A stretch of 64,000 nucleotides of DNA from contig NZ_CP077604.1 of assembly GCF_019048865.1 (NCBI RefSeq), positions 1,984,001 to 2,048,000 on the forward strand, given 5' to 3'. Position 1 is the first letter of the stretch. Every line of letters starts with the position of its first letter. This DNA comes from Aquihabitans sp. G128 (lineage in GTDB: Bacteria; Actinomycetota; Acidimicrobiia; Acidimicrobiales; Iamiaceae). The position numbers were made by a program, and so were the translations under genes. The notes beneath the pieces were generated by a model. It was not told where the DNA came from, ran no database searches, and was given only the letters and a program-made list of their open reading frames with translations. Of this stretch, positions 37,081 to 45,661 are shown piece by piece.

Positions 37081-37189
37081 GGATTCCCGTCACCCAGGGT
37101 CGCCGAGCGACCCCTCGCGACAGGAACCCGAGCACCGCCGAGGTTCCCGTCACCAAGGGTCGCCGAGCGACCCTTCGCGACAGGAACCC
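37081..37189. repeat. Palindrome array E (two units with nested hairpins)
   Basis: Two 47-bp units begin near 37081 and 37142. Outer arms GGTTCCCGTC and GACAGGAACC pair with one mismatch, and a perfect inner hairpin GGGTCGC-CGA-GCGACCC sits between them. The outer arm GACAGGA is shared with array B. The spacer is only 13 bp. The array occupies the convergent gap between the glycosyltransferase and the SDR gene. Confidence 0.85.
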
Positions 37190-37202
37190 CGCTCGGTCCG
37201 TC

Positions 37203-38114
37203 CTAGTAGCGCAGGCCGGGGGCCCGGGTGTGGAAGATGTCGGTGGCGAGCTGGGTGCCGAGCTTGGTGGCGTCCCAGCGCTTCCCGCCGTTGCTGAGGC
37301 TGGCGCCGTTGGTCCAGCCCGTCATGAGGATGATGTCCTCGGCCACGGCCCGGATGACCTGGCCGGTCACGTGCTGGGACTCGTCGGAGGCCAGCCACGC
37401 CACCAGCGGCGAGGACACCGAGGGGTCCATGCGGTTCCACTCGCCGTCGGGCACGTCGTCGGCCTCGATGACCGTCGGGGCGCCGGGCATGGTGCCGGTG
37501 ATGCGGGTGGCGGCGGCGGGACCGACGCAGTTGACGGTGACGCCGAGCTTGTAGAGCTCGAGGCTGAGGGTCTGGGTCAGCCCGGCGATGCCGGCCTTGG
37601 CGGTGGCGTAGTTGGTCTGGCCGAAGTTGCCCACGAGGCCGGCGCCGGAGGTGGTGTTGATGACCCGGCCGGTGAACGCCTCGCCCGACTTCGACTTCTC
37701 GCGCCAGTGCTTGGCGGCGTGGTGGCACGGGGCCCAGGTGCCCTTGACGTGGACGCGGAGGACGGCGTCGAAGTCGCCCTCGCTCATGTTCCAGATGGCG
37801 CCGTCGCGCACGATGCCGGCGTTGTTGACCAGCACGTCCATGGAGCCGAAGGCCTCGATGGCCTGGGCGATCATGCGCCCGGCGCCGTCGAAGTCGGCGA
37901 CGTCCTCGTAGTTGGCGACGGCCTCGCCGCCGCGGCCCTTGATGATGTCGACGGTGAGGTCGGCGTCGCGGCCGGTGCCCTCACCGGTGACCGAGCCGCC
38001 CAGGTCGTTCACGACGACCTTGGCGCCGTGCTTGGCCAGCTCCAGGGCGTGGCCCCGGCCGATGCCGTGCCCCGCTCCCGTGACGATCGCAACCTTGCCG
38101 TCGAGCATGCCCAT
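37203..38114 (-). CDS. Short-chain dehydrogenase of HSD17B4/Rv3548c type
   Basis: A 303-residue SDR. The cofactor loop is VTGAGHGIGRGHALEL near residue 11, followed by VNDLGGSVTGEG, VLVNNAGIVRDG near 95 and the catalytic TNYATAKAGI near 170. The extra segment after NDLGG and the C-terminal extension are typical of (3R)-hydroxyacyl-CoA dehydrogenases of the peroxisomal-multifunctional type. Rv3548c, a KstR2-regulon SDR, has the same features. An 8-3-8 operator lies 29 bp upstream, grouping it with the steroid genes. Confidence 0.87.
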   Translation of the reverse strand: MGMLDGKVAIVTGAGHGIGRGHALELAKHGAKVVVNDLGGSVTGEGTGRDADLTVDIIKGRGGEAVANYEDVADFDGAGRMIAQAIEAFGSMDVLVNNAGIVRDGAIWNMSEGDFDAVLRVHVKGTWAPCHHAAKHWREKSKSGEAFTGRVINTTSGAGLVGNFGQTNYATAKAGIAGLTQTLSLELYKLGVTVNCVGPAAATRITGTMPGAPTVIEADDVPDGEWNRMDPSVSSPLVAWLASDESQHVTGQVIRAVAEDIILMTGWTNGASLSNGGKRWDATKLGTQLATDIFHTRAPGLRY

Positions 38115-38143
38115 GGGTCTTCGCGCCTCCGTGATCAGCGTCT

Positions 38144-38162
38144 TTCTGACGAACCGTCAGAT
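38144..38162. promoter_or_regulatory. TetR-type operator site 7 (SDR)
   Basis: TTCTGACG-AAC-CGTCAGAT has seven of eight pairs and lies 29 bp upstream of the SDR start. Confidence 0.78.
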
Positions 38163-38187
38163 CCTAGGAGGGCGGCGTTCGCGCTGG

Positions 38188-38634
38188 TCAATCGCCGCTG
38201 CTGATGGAGGACCCCACCGTTTCGAACTGCTCGCCGTCGCCCGGGCACTCGGTGCTGGCCCCTTGGGCCCAGACCCCGTCGCGGCCGTCGACGTCGGCGC
38301 GCTGCTGCAGCTTGCCGTCCCCGTCGACGAAGCCGAACACCACCTTCGTCGCCGAGCGGCTCAGCTCCACGCGGTGGGTGCCGCTGGGGGGCGAGCCGGC
38401 GACCGACTCGGGCTTGCTGGTGTCCGGTGCGTCCGCCGGATCGGCGTAGATCGGTTGGCCGACGGGCGTGAAGGTGTCGCGGTGCTCGCAGGCCCACGCC
38501 GGCGCCTTCGCCGACGTCGGCGGGCTGGCGGCACCGTCGCTCCCCGATCCGCAGCCGGCCAGGGCCAGCCCGGCCAGCCCCACCGCCGCCGCCATCCGCA
38601 CCACCGCTGATCCGATCACGCCATTCCGCTGCAT
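38188..38634 (-). CDS. Putative lipoprotein
   Basis: This 148-residue protein carries a signal with lipobox LALAGCG (Cys about 28), followed by a Ser/Ala-rich linker. A small domain has two cysteines (WACEHRD and STECPGD). No family was recognised. It runs toward the SDR gene on the same strand, but the SDR operator lies between them, so separate transcription is likely. It is divergent from the ABC transporter gene. Confidence 0.7.
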   Translation of the reverse strand: MQRNGVIGSAVVRMAAAVGLAGLALAGCGSGSDGAASPPTSAKAPAWACEHRDTFTPVGQPIYADPADAPDTSKPESVAGSPPSGTHRVELSRSATKVVFGFVDGDGKLQQRADVDGRDGVWAQGASTECPGDGEQFETVGSSISSGD

Positions 38635-38727
38635 GCCGGACCCGTCGGCACCGGCCGCGCGTCCTGGAGGGCGGCGAGCGGATTCCGGTGCGGGCGACGG
38701 GCAAGGGCGCCCGTAGGGTCGACGCCG

Positions 38728-40545
38728 ATGTCGGAACCCTCGTCGAGCTCGATCCCGCTCTCCACCACCCCGCCTCTGCGAGACCTGTGGCGCTACGGCC
38801 GGGACCACCGGTCCCGGGTGGTGCTGGCCATCTCGATGTCGCTGTTCAACAAGGTGTGCGACATCGCCCCCGAGCTGCTCATCGGCGCAGCCGTCGACGT
38901 CGTGGTCAACGAAGGGCAGTCGTTCATCGGCCGGCTGTTCGGGGTGGCCGACCGCTACGAGCAGCTGACCATCCTGGTGGTGGCCACCGTGCTGGTGTGG
39001 CTGCTCGAGTCGGCCAGCGAGTACGTGGCCGTCCTCAACTGGCGCTACCTGGCCCAGGTGGTGGAGCACGAGGCCCGGATGGACACCTACCGGCACGTGC
39101 AGTCGCTGGAGATCTCCTACTTCGAGGACCGCACGTCGGGCGGCCTGATGACCGTGCTCAACGACGACGTGAACCAGCTCGAGCGCTTCCTCGACATGGG
39201 GCCCCACAAGCTGATCATCACCGCCGCCAACGTGGTGTTCGTGGGGATCGTGTTCGCGATCATCTCGCCGCTGCTGACCGTGCTGGCGTTCCTCCCCATC
39301 CCGGTGATCGTGGCCGGGTCGCTGCTCTACCAGAGCCGCCTGCAGCCCCGCTACGCCAAGGTGCGGGCCGCCGCCGGCACCATCAGCGACACCCTCACGA
39401 ACGGCATCGGCGGCATCGCCACCATCAAGTCGTTCAACGCCGAGGACCGCGAGGTCGAGCGGGTGCGAGTCGACAGCGAGCAGTACCGGGTGGTCAACCA
39501 GGACGCCATCCGCCTCTCCACCGCCTTCCGCCCGCTCATCCGCACCGCGGTGCTGGCCGGCTTCACCATGACCCTCCTGGTGGGTGGCCGAGCTGCCCTG
39601 CGCGGCGACCTGCCCGTCGGGCTGTTCTCGGTCCTCGTCTACATGTCCCAGCGTCTGCTGTGGCCGCTCACCGACCTGGGCGAGACGCTCGACCTGTACC
39701 AGCGGGCCATGGCGTCCTGCCGGCGGATCTTCGGCCTGCTGGAGGCCCAGCCCCGGATCCTGCCGGGCACCCACGACCTGCCGCTGCCGGTGCGGGGCGC
39801 GGTGCGGTTCGACGACGTGCGCTTCGCCTACGAGTCGAGCCCCAGCGAGGTGCTCCGCGGCCTGAGCATCGACGTCCCCGCCGGCGAGACCCACGCCATC
39901 GTCGGCGCCACCGGCTCGGGCAAGTCCACCGTGGTCAAGCTGCTGCTCCGCCTCTACGAGCCCACCAGCGGCCGGATCACCCTCGACGGCGAGCCCATCG
40001 ACCAGCTGACCTTCGCGTCGCTCCGCGGCGCCACCGGCTTCGTGGCCCAGGACGTGTTCCTCTTCCACGGCACCGTGCGGGAGAACCTGACCTACGGCCG
40101 CCCGGACGCCTCCGACGACGACGTGCGCCGCGCCGCCGAGCTGGCCGAGGCCACCGAGTTCATCGAGGCCATGCCCGAGGGCTACGACACGGTGGTGGGC
40201 GAGCGGGGCCAGAAGCTCTCCGGCGGCCAGCGCCAGCGGCTGACGATCGCCCGTGCGATCCTCCGCGACCCGGCCGTGCTCATCCTCGACGAGGCCACCT
40301 CGGCGGTCGACAACGAGACCGAGGCCGCCATCCAGCGGTCGCTCGAGAAGGTCTCGGCCGACCGCACCACCATCGTCATCGCCCACCGTCTGTCGACGGT
40401 CCGCCACGCCCACCGCATCCACGTGATGGAGGCCGGCTGCGTCATCGAGGCGGGCACCCACGAGGAGCTGGTCGCCCTCGGCGGCCTCTACGCCGCCCTC
40501 TGGCGGGTGCAGACCGGCGAGACCACCGCCACCGCCACCGACTGA
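38728..40545 (+). CDS. ABC transporter, fused permease and ATPase (exporter half)
   Basis: A 605-residue type IV ABC exporter half-transporter. Six membrane helices lie within about residues 25-330. The ATPase has Walker [11 protein letters not shown] near 392, Q-loop FVAQDVF near 433, signature [10 protein letters not shown] near 497 and Walker [13 protein letters not shown] near 517, then the H-loop IAHRLST. It should work as a homodimer exporting a lipid, peptide or drug; the substrate is unknown. It is monocistronic, followed by array F. Confidence 0.93.
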   Translation: MSEPSSSSIPLSTTPPLRDLWRYGRDHRSRVVLAISMSLFNKVCDIAPELLIGAAVDVVVNEGQSFIGRLFGVADRYEQLTILVVATVLVWLLESASEYVAVLNWRYLAQVVEHEARMDTYRHVQSLEISYFEDRTSGGLMTVLNDDVNQLERFLDMGPHKLIITAANVVFVGIVFAIISPLLTVLAFLPIPVIVAGSLLYQSRLQPRYAKVRAAAGTISDTLTNGIGGIATIKSFNAEDREVERVRVDSEQYRVVNQDAIRLSTAFRPLIRTAVLAGFTMTLLVGGRAALRGDLPVGLFSVLVYMSQRLLWPLTDLGETLDLYQRAMASCRRIFGLLEAQPRILPGTHDLPLPVRGAVRFDDVRFAYESSPSEVLRGLSIDVPAGETHAIVGATGSGKSTVVKLLLRLYEPTSGRITLDGEPIDQLTFASLRGATGFVAQDVFLFHGTVRENLTYGRPDASDDDVRRAAELAEATEFIEAMPEGYDTVVGERGQKLSGGQRQRLTIARAILRDPAVLILDEATSAVDNETEAAIQRSLEKVSADRTTIVIAHRLSTVRHAHRIHVMEAGCVIEAGTHEELVALGGLYAALWRVQTGETTATATD

Positions 40546-40587
40546 CCGCCCCGGCCCCTCGAACCCTCGAACACCGATCCCCCCCTC

Positions 40588-40710
40588 GAACTTGTGGGCC
40601 CACGCTGCCGTTTCCGGCGCTCTGGGCCCACAAGTTCGCCTGGGGTCCCGGAGCGCCATCCAACTTGTGGGCCCAGGCCGCCGTTTCCAGCGCGGTGGGC
40701 CCACAAGTTG
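40588..40710. repeat. Tandem palindrome array F (two units, 73-bp period)
   Basis: Two 50-bp units start at 40588 and 40661 with a 23-bp spacer. The arms are AACTTGTGGGCCCA and TGGGCCCACAAGTT (14 perfect pairs), with one more outer pair: G-C in unit 1 and C-G in unit 2. The AACTT start is shared with arrays C and D. The array follows the ABC transporter stop by about 40 bp; the rest of the gap to 40863 holds only the palindrome at 40806. Confidence 0.88.
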
Positions 40711-40805
40711 GCGGCGGGGGCGCGCCGAGGTAGGTGACGACGTGGGGGTCGCAGGGCGAGGTGCAGGCGTGACGTGACGAGGATCTCGTTGACCGATGTC
40801 GGGAG

Positions 40806-40821
40806 TTGAGCGTACGCTCAA
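40806..40821. promoter_or_regulatory. Perfect 16-bp palindrome, likely regulator operator
   Basis: TTGAGCGTACGCTCAA is fully self-complementary and lies 42 bp upstream of the ATG of the membrane protein that heads the operon with the DCC protein. Nearby half-site-like copies (TTGCTCAAAG, CGCTCAACC) follow it. The TetR encoded at 41890 is a candidate binder. Confidence 0.6.
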
Positions 40822-40863
40822 TGCAGTTGCTCAAAGCACCCGCTCAACCCCTTGGAGGCCACG

Positions 40864-41328
40864 ATGCGCGACTACCTCCCGATCGTCTACGCCACCTACC
40901 TCGTGACGGCGGTGGGGCTGTGCTCCTGGCTGGCCCGCACCCTGTTCCGCAACGGTGCGGTCTTCCTCGCCGACGTGTTCGCCGACCGGCCCGAGCTGGC
41001 CCAGGCGGTCAACCGGCTGCTCGTGACGGGCTTCGCCATGTTCAACCTCGGCTACGCCTTCTTCCTCTTGCAGGGCGGCGTGGCCGCCGACGCCACCGAG
41101 GCCTTCGAGGTGCTCGCCCGCAAGCTGGGCGTCCTGCTGGTGAGCCTGGCCGTCGTGCACTTCGTGAACATCGCCGCCTTCCACTGGATCAACGGTCGGC
41201 GCCGCCAGGCGACCATGGTCCCGCCCGTGGCACCGCAGCGCCGGGTGGAGCCCCCGGCCGGCGGCGGCCCCTGGGGCCACCCGCTGCCGCCCCCGCCGGC
41301 TGCCCCCCGGCCGGCGCCGGTCCCGTGA
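40864..41328 (+). CDS. Small integral membrane protein
   Basis: This 154-residue protein has three hydrophobic helices (about 6-25, 50-75 and 90-112) and a Pro/Arg-rich cytoplasmic tail. The ATG with GGAGG six bases upstream was preferred to the TTG codon twelve bases earlier. Its stop overlaps the GTG of the DCC-family gene. No family was recognised with confidence. The shared operon suggests a redox or membrane-modification role together with the DCC protein. Confidence 0.78.
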   Translation: MRDYLPIVYATYLVTAVGLCSWLARTLFRNGAVFLADVFADRPELAQAVNRLLVTGFAMFNLGYAFFLLQGGVAADATEAFEVLARKLGVLLVSLAVVHFVNIAAFHWINGRRRQATMVPPVAPQRRVEPPAGGGPWGHPLPPPPAAPRPAPVP

Positions 41329-41816
41329 CCACCGACCAGGCGGCGAGCCCCGGGACCGGGAGCGCCCCCACCGGCGCTCCCGGTCCCGCGTCGCTGACCG
41401 TCTTCTACGACCGGGGCTGCGCCCTGTGCCGGCGGAGCCGGGCCTGGCTCGAGGCCCAGCCCACCTGGTTGCCTCTCACCTTCGTGGCGGCCGACGCCGA
41501 CGAGGCCCGGGCGCTGCTCCCCGACCTGCCGTGGCTGGGCACCGAGCTGGTGGTGGTGGGCGACGACGGATCGAGCTGGATCGGCCCGGCCGCCTTCGTC
41601 ACGTGCCTGTGGGCCACCGTGCGCTACCGGGCGTGGTCCCGACGCCTGGCGTCCCCCGCCCTCGCGCCGCTCGCCGAGCGCTTCTTCGTGGCGGTCTCGG
41701 CCAACCGGTCCACCCTGGCCGCCGCCCTGGGCGACGGGTGCCCCGACGGCACCTGCCACCACCGGCCACCAGCGGCCGGGGCCACCGGTCGCCCGCGACC
41801 CGCGTCGGGCTGGTGA
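41325..41816 (+). CDS. DCC family (DUF393) thiol-disulfide oxidoreductase-like protein
   Basis: This 163-residue protein has a short variable N-terminus, then VFYDRGCALCRRSRAWL at about residues 28-44. This is the DCC signature, whose CxxC cysteines suggest thioredoxin-like redox chemistry. A second pair of cysteines (DGCPDGTCHH) lies near the C-terminus. The family fold is thioredoxin-like and its substrates are not defined. Its GTG overlaps the preceding stop. Confidence 0.85.
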   Translation: MTTDQAASPGTGSAPTGAPGPASLTVFYDRGCALCRRSRAWLEAQPTWLPLTFVAADADEARALLPDLPWLGTELVVVGDDGSSWIGPAAFVTCLWATVRYRAWSRRLASPALAPLAERFFVAVSANRSTLAAALGDGCPDGTCHHRPPAAGATGRPRPASGW

Positions 41817-41889
41817 GGCCCCCACGAGGCCGGCGCCCGCCGCGGCGTCTGCCAACATGGCCGGGCCGCCGAGCGGGGAGGAGGTCACC

Positions 41890-42519
41890 GTGGTCGCCAA
41901 GCCCAAGAGCACCAAGGACGCCCCCTCGGGCGCCGAGACCCGTGAGCGCCTCGTGGCCGCGGCTCGGGCCTGCCTCCAGTCGGAGGGCATCGCCGGCGCC
42001 AGCGCCCGGGCCATCGCCCGCCACGGCGACCTGAACCAGGCGCTGGTCTTCTACCACTTCGGCTCCGTCGACGGCCTGCTCCAGGCGACGGCCCGCGAGG
42101 ACGCCGAGCGGCGGGCCCGCCTCTACGAGGACCAGCTCACCGGCGCGTCGACGCTGGCGGAGCTGGTGGCGGTGGGCCGCACCATCCACGACGTCGAGAC
42201 CCGCGACGGCAGCTCGGCCGTGCTCACCCAGCTGCTGGCCGGGGCGGTGTCCTCGCCGAGCCTGGGCGCCGCCATCCTCGACGGCATGAAGCCGTGGACC
42301 TCCCTGGTGCAGGACGCCCTGCGGCGGGTGGTGGCCGACACCGCCCTGGCCTCGGTGGTCCCGCTCGACGACCTCGCCTTCGCCATCTCCTCGCTGTTCC
42401 TCGGGATGGAGCTGATGGCCTCGCTCGACCCCGACCACGACCGGGTGGCGGGGCTCTTCACCAGCCTCGACTCGGTCAGCCTCCTCCTCGACGCGCTGCT
42501 GCGCGCCACCAGCCCGTGA
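41890..42519 (+). CDS. TetR family transcriptional regulator
   Basis: A 209-residue TetR protein. The helix-turn-helix (about 25-62) reads GIAGASARAIARHGDLNQALVFYHFGS, and a ligand domain follows. The GTG at 41890 was chosen because GGGGAGGAGG lies five bases before it; an ATG at 41857 would add 11 residues but lacks a clear ribosome site. It is followed 25 bp later by the PAS-phosphatase gene. It may bind the perfect palindrome at 40806. Confidence 0.85.
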   Translation: MVAKPKSTKDAPSGAETRERLVAAARACLQSEGIAGASARAIARHGDLNQALVFYHFGSVDGLLQATAREDAERRARLYEDQLTGASTLAELVAVGRTIHDVETRDGSSAVLTQLLAGAVSSPSLGAAILDGMKPWTSLVQDALRRVVADTALASVVPLDDLAFAISSLFLGMELMASLDPDHDRVAGLFTSLDSVSLLLDALLRATSP

Positions 42520-42544
42520 TGGCCGACCCGCAGATCGGAGACCC

Positions 42545-44225
42545 GTGACCGACGCCGACGAGGCCTTCGAGGCCGTCGCCCGCTCCCTGCCCACCAGCGA
42601 CGGGGACCTCGAGGAGCTGCTGGCCCGGGCCACCCACGTGGCCCGCAACGCCATCTGCATCACCGACGCCGACCTCGACGAGCCCGGACCCCGGATCGTC
42701 TACGTGAACCCCGCGTTCGAGCGCATCACCGGCTACCGGTCCGAGGAGGTGGTGGGGCGCAACCCCCGCTTCCTCCAGGGGCCGGCCACCGACCGCGCCG
42801 TGATCGCCCGGCTGCGCGCCGACCTCGAGGCCGGGCGTCCGTTCCAGGGCGAGACCGCCAACTACCGCAAGGACGGCGAGCAGTTCCACATGTCGTGGCG
42901 CATCGCGGCGGTGCGCGGCGCCGACGGCCGGGTGACCCACTACGTCGCCGCCCAGGAGGACATCACCGCGCTCCGAGCCGCCGAGCAGCGGCTGCGCGAC
43001 GAGGCCACCTACCAGGAGCAGGCGAGCGATTGGCTGGGACACCTCGTGACGCTGGCGGTGACCCTGGCGCGGGCCTCGAGCCCCGACGAGGTGCTGGCGC
43101 TGGTGGCGGCCACCGCGGTGGGCTCGCTCGGCGCCGATCGGGCGGCGGTGGTGCTGGTCGACGACGAGCGCGCCCAGTGGCTGGTGGCCGCCGTCGCCGG
43201 CGAGGGCGCCGCCGTGGCCGGGTCTCGCTTCTCCCCCGAGGCCGGCACGCTCGTGGCCGACGCCCTAGAGGGAGCGACACCGCGGCTCTGGGCCACCCCG
43301 GCCCGACTCGTGGGCGCCGGCCTCGACGACGACGACGCCGGGGCGGTCGCCGTCCTCCCCCTCGGCGACGACGAGCCCTACGGCGTGCTGGCGCTGACCT
43401 TCCCTCCCGGGCACCGGTTCCGGGTGGCCGAGGAGTCCCACCTCGGCCTGCTCGCCCGCCTCACCACCCTCACCCACCGCAAGACCCAGGCCCTCGATGC
43501 CCAGAGCTCGGTGGCGAGCGAGCTCCAGGCGGCGCTGCTCCCCTCGCTCGGTGCCCTGCCCGGGCTCGAGCTGGCCTGGCAGTACCTGGCGGTCGCCGAC
43601 CACTCGGTCGTGGGTGGCGACTGGTACGACGCCGTCGAGCTCCCCGGGGGACGGGTGGCGCTGTTCGTGGGCGACGTCGTCGGCCACGGCCCCCGAGCCG
43701 CCGCCCTGATGGGCGAGGTCCGCTTCACCACGCGGGCTGGTGCGGGCCTTCGCCGAGCCCGGCCGGCTCCTGGACGAGCTCGATGCGTCGCTGCTCACCG
43801 CCCACGCCCCGGGCCAGGCGATGGCCACGCTCTGCGCCGTGGTGGTGGAGCCCGGCGGCACGCTCCGCTACAGCTCCGCCGGCCACCCCCACCCGGTGGT
43901 GCGCCGCGTCGACGGCACCGTCGACGTGCTCAGGGGCGGGCAGTCCCGCCTGCTCGGCGCCAGCGCCGATGGCGAGGCCCGCTCGACCGCCACCGGCCAC
44001 CTCCGGCCGGGCGACTGCCTGGTGGCCTTCAGCGACGGCGTCTTCGAGCGCCGCGGCACCGACTACGACGTCGCGTACCGCGACCTGCTCGACCGACTGC
44101 GGGCCACCAGCCCCAACCCTCGAGCGCTCTGCGACGCGATCATCGGCGATCGCCTCGCCGACGACGGCGAGGCACCGTTCCGGGACGACGTCGTGGTGCT
44201 CGCCGCCCGTTGGGAGGGGTCGTGA
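42545..44225 (+). pseudogene. PAS(LOV-like)-GAF-PP2C (SpoIIE) sensor phosphatase, frameshifted
   Basis: Residues 30-150 are a PAS domain of LOV type (VYVNPAFERITGYRSEEVVG), but the photoactive-cysteine position is proline (GRNPRFLQG). A GAF domain (about 175-320) follows, then a SpoIIE/PP2C phosphatase with metal ligands VVGGDWYDAVEL and GDVVGHGPRAA. A missing base near 43735 moves the rest (VRAFAEPGRLLDELDASLL, FSDGVFERRG) into another frame. Such phosphatases act on anti-sigma-factor antagonists. The next gene encodes the matching ATPase kinase, so this is a partner-switching module. The break may be a sequencing error. Confidence 0.82.
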
Positions 44226-44626
44226 CCACGGCAGGCGCCGAGCGCTCCACCACGTTCCCGCCCGAGGCGGAGCGGCTGGCCGGCGTGCGCGACTTCGCCC
44301 AGGAGGCGGCGGCCGAGCTCCAGCTCCAGGTCGACGCCGACGTGCTGGCCGTGGTGGTGGGCGAGCTGGCTGCCAACGCCGTGCGCCACCAGGACGGCGA
44401 GGCCACGCTCACCATCCGCCGCCTCGACGGCGGGGTGCTCGAGGTCGAGGTGTGCGACGAGGCGCCCGGCCTGCCCGAGCTGGCCGAGCAGGACCCCTGG
44501 CGGTTGGGCGGGCACCGGGGGATCGCCCTCGTGGCCGCCCTCGCCAGCGAGTGGGGCGTCGAGGTGCTGGGCCCGGGCAAGCGGGTGTGGGCCCGCCTCG
44601 GGCCAGCGGTTCCCCCGATCGGCTGA
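44222..44626 (+). CDS. Anti-sigma-factor-type serine kinase (HATPase_c_2)
   Basis: A 134-residue GHKL ATPase of the RsbW/SpoIIAB kind. The N-box is VVGELAANAVRHQ (about residues 43-55), the G1 box CDEAPGLPELAEQ near 80, and the G2 region GGHRGIALVAALAS near 99. It should phosphorylate an antagonist or bind a sigma factor; neither partner is in the window. Its GTG overlaps the phosphatase stop (GTGA), as expected for a phosphatase-kinase pair. Confidence 0.88.
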   Translation: MTTAGAERSTTFPPEAERLAGVRDFAQEAAAELQLQVDADVLAVVVGELAANAVRHQDGEATLTIRRLDGGVLEVEVCDEAPGLPELAEQDPWRLGGHRGIALVAALASEWGVEVLGPGKRVWARLGPAVPPIG

Positions 44627-44656
44627 CCGCGGAGCGAGCCGAAACTTTCACTGTAC

Positions 44657-45661
44657 GTGAGAACGGACAATCTGTACCCTGGCGACATCACCGCTCCGGC
44701 ACCACCCCCCGAGGCCCGAGCTCCCCGATCCCCCGCCGCCCCCGATCTGGAGGCGGTGGGCGAGTTCGAGCTGCTCGCCGAGGTCGTCGACCTCGCCATC
44801 CTGCGCGCCGATGCCGACGGCGCCGTCACCTACGCCAACTCGGCGGCCTGCGAGCTGCTGTGGCGCACGCCCGAAGGGCTCACCCGCGACGGCTGGCTCG
44901 ACGCCGTGCACCGAGATGACCGGCGCCGCCTGGCCGCCGCCGCCGGGGCCGTGCTGCAGAGCGGCGCCTCCTCGGTCGAGGAGTGCCGCATCGACGTGTT
45001 GGGCGAGACCCGTTGGGCCCGCGTGCGGCTCAACGCCATCCGCACCGGCTACGACGAGCCCACCGGTTGGGTGGCGATCGGCGAGGACATCACCACCGAG
45101 CGGGCAGCGAGCGACGAGCTCACCCGCCGGGCCACCCACGACGCCCTCACCGGCTTGCCCAACCGGGTGCTGCTGGAGGACCGCCTCTCGCTGGCGCTGG
45201 CTCGCAGCCACCGCGACCGCAGCACGGTGACCGTCTTCTTCCTGGACCTCGACCGCTTCAAGCAGGTCAACGACCGCCACGGCCACCGCATCGGCGACCG
45301 GGTGCTGCGCGAGGTGGCGGCCCGCATCACCAGGGCCATCCGCGGCGCCGACACCGCCGCCCGCCTCGGCGGCGACGAGTTCGTGGTGGTGGCCGAAGGG
45401 CTCGACCGCGAGGTCGCCGTGCGGGTGGCCCTGCGCATCACCAGCACCATCGCCCAACCCATCGACCTCGGCGGCGAGGAGCTGGTGCTGCGGGCCTCGG
45501 TGGGCGTGGCCCAGTCGCCGCACGCCGCGGTGGCCCCAGCCGTGCTGGTCGATGCCGCCGACGCTGCGATGTACGACGCCAAGCGCCTCGAGCTCGGCCT
45601 GGCGTTCGCGCCGCTGGGCGACGGGGACGGCGCCGGACAGCCCGACGTCGCCCCCGCCTGA
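44657..45661 (+). CDS. PAS-GGDEF diguanylate cyclase
   Basis: This 334-residue protein has a PAS domain (about 35-145) and a GGDEF domain with DALTGLPNRVLLEDRL near 167, FFLDLDRFKQVND near 193 and the active-site LGGDEF near 237. It should make cyclic di-GMP. No EAL domain follows and no RxxD inhibitory site was recognised. The GTG start lies 30 bp after the anti-sigma kinase gene, so it may share its transcript. Its stop abuts the stop of the convergent alcohol dehydrogenase gene (TGATCA). Confidence 0.9.
   Translation: MRTDNLYPGDITAPAPPPEARAPRSPAAPDLEAVGEFELLAEVVDLAILRADADGAVTYANSAACELLWRTPEGLTRDGWLDAVHRDDRRRLAAAAGAVLQSGASSVEECRIDVLGETRWARVRLNAIRTGYDEPTGWVAIGEDITTERAASDELTRRATHDALTGLPNRVLLEDRLSLALARSHRDRSTVTVFFLDLDRFKQVNDRHGHRIGDRVLREVAARITRAIRGADTAARLGGDEFVVVAEGLDREVAVRVALRITSTIAQPIDLGGEELVLRASVGVAQSPHAAVAPAVLVDAADAAMYDAKRLELGLAFAPLGDGDGAGQPDVAPA

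Noticed and set aside
38635..40821. Minus-strand open frame opposite the ABC transporter
   Set aside because: The transporter has all ABC motifs in the plus strand; the opposite frame has none. Only its last 149 codons form the lipoprotein gene.
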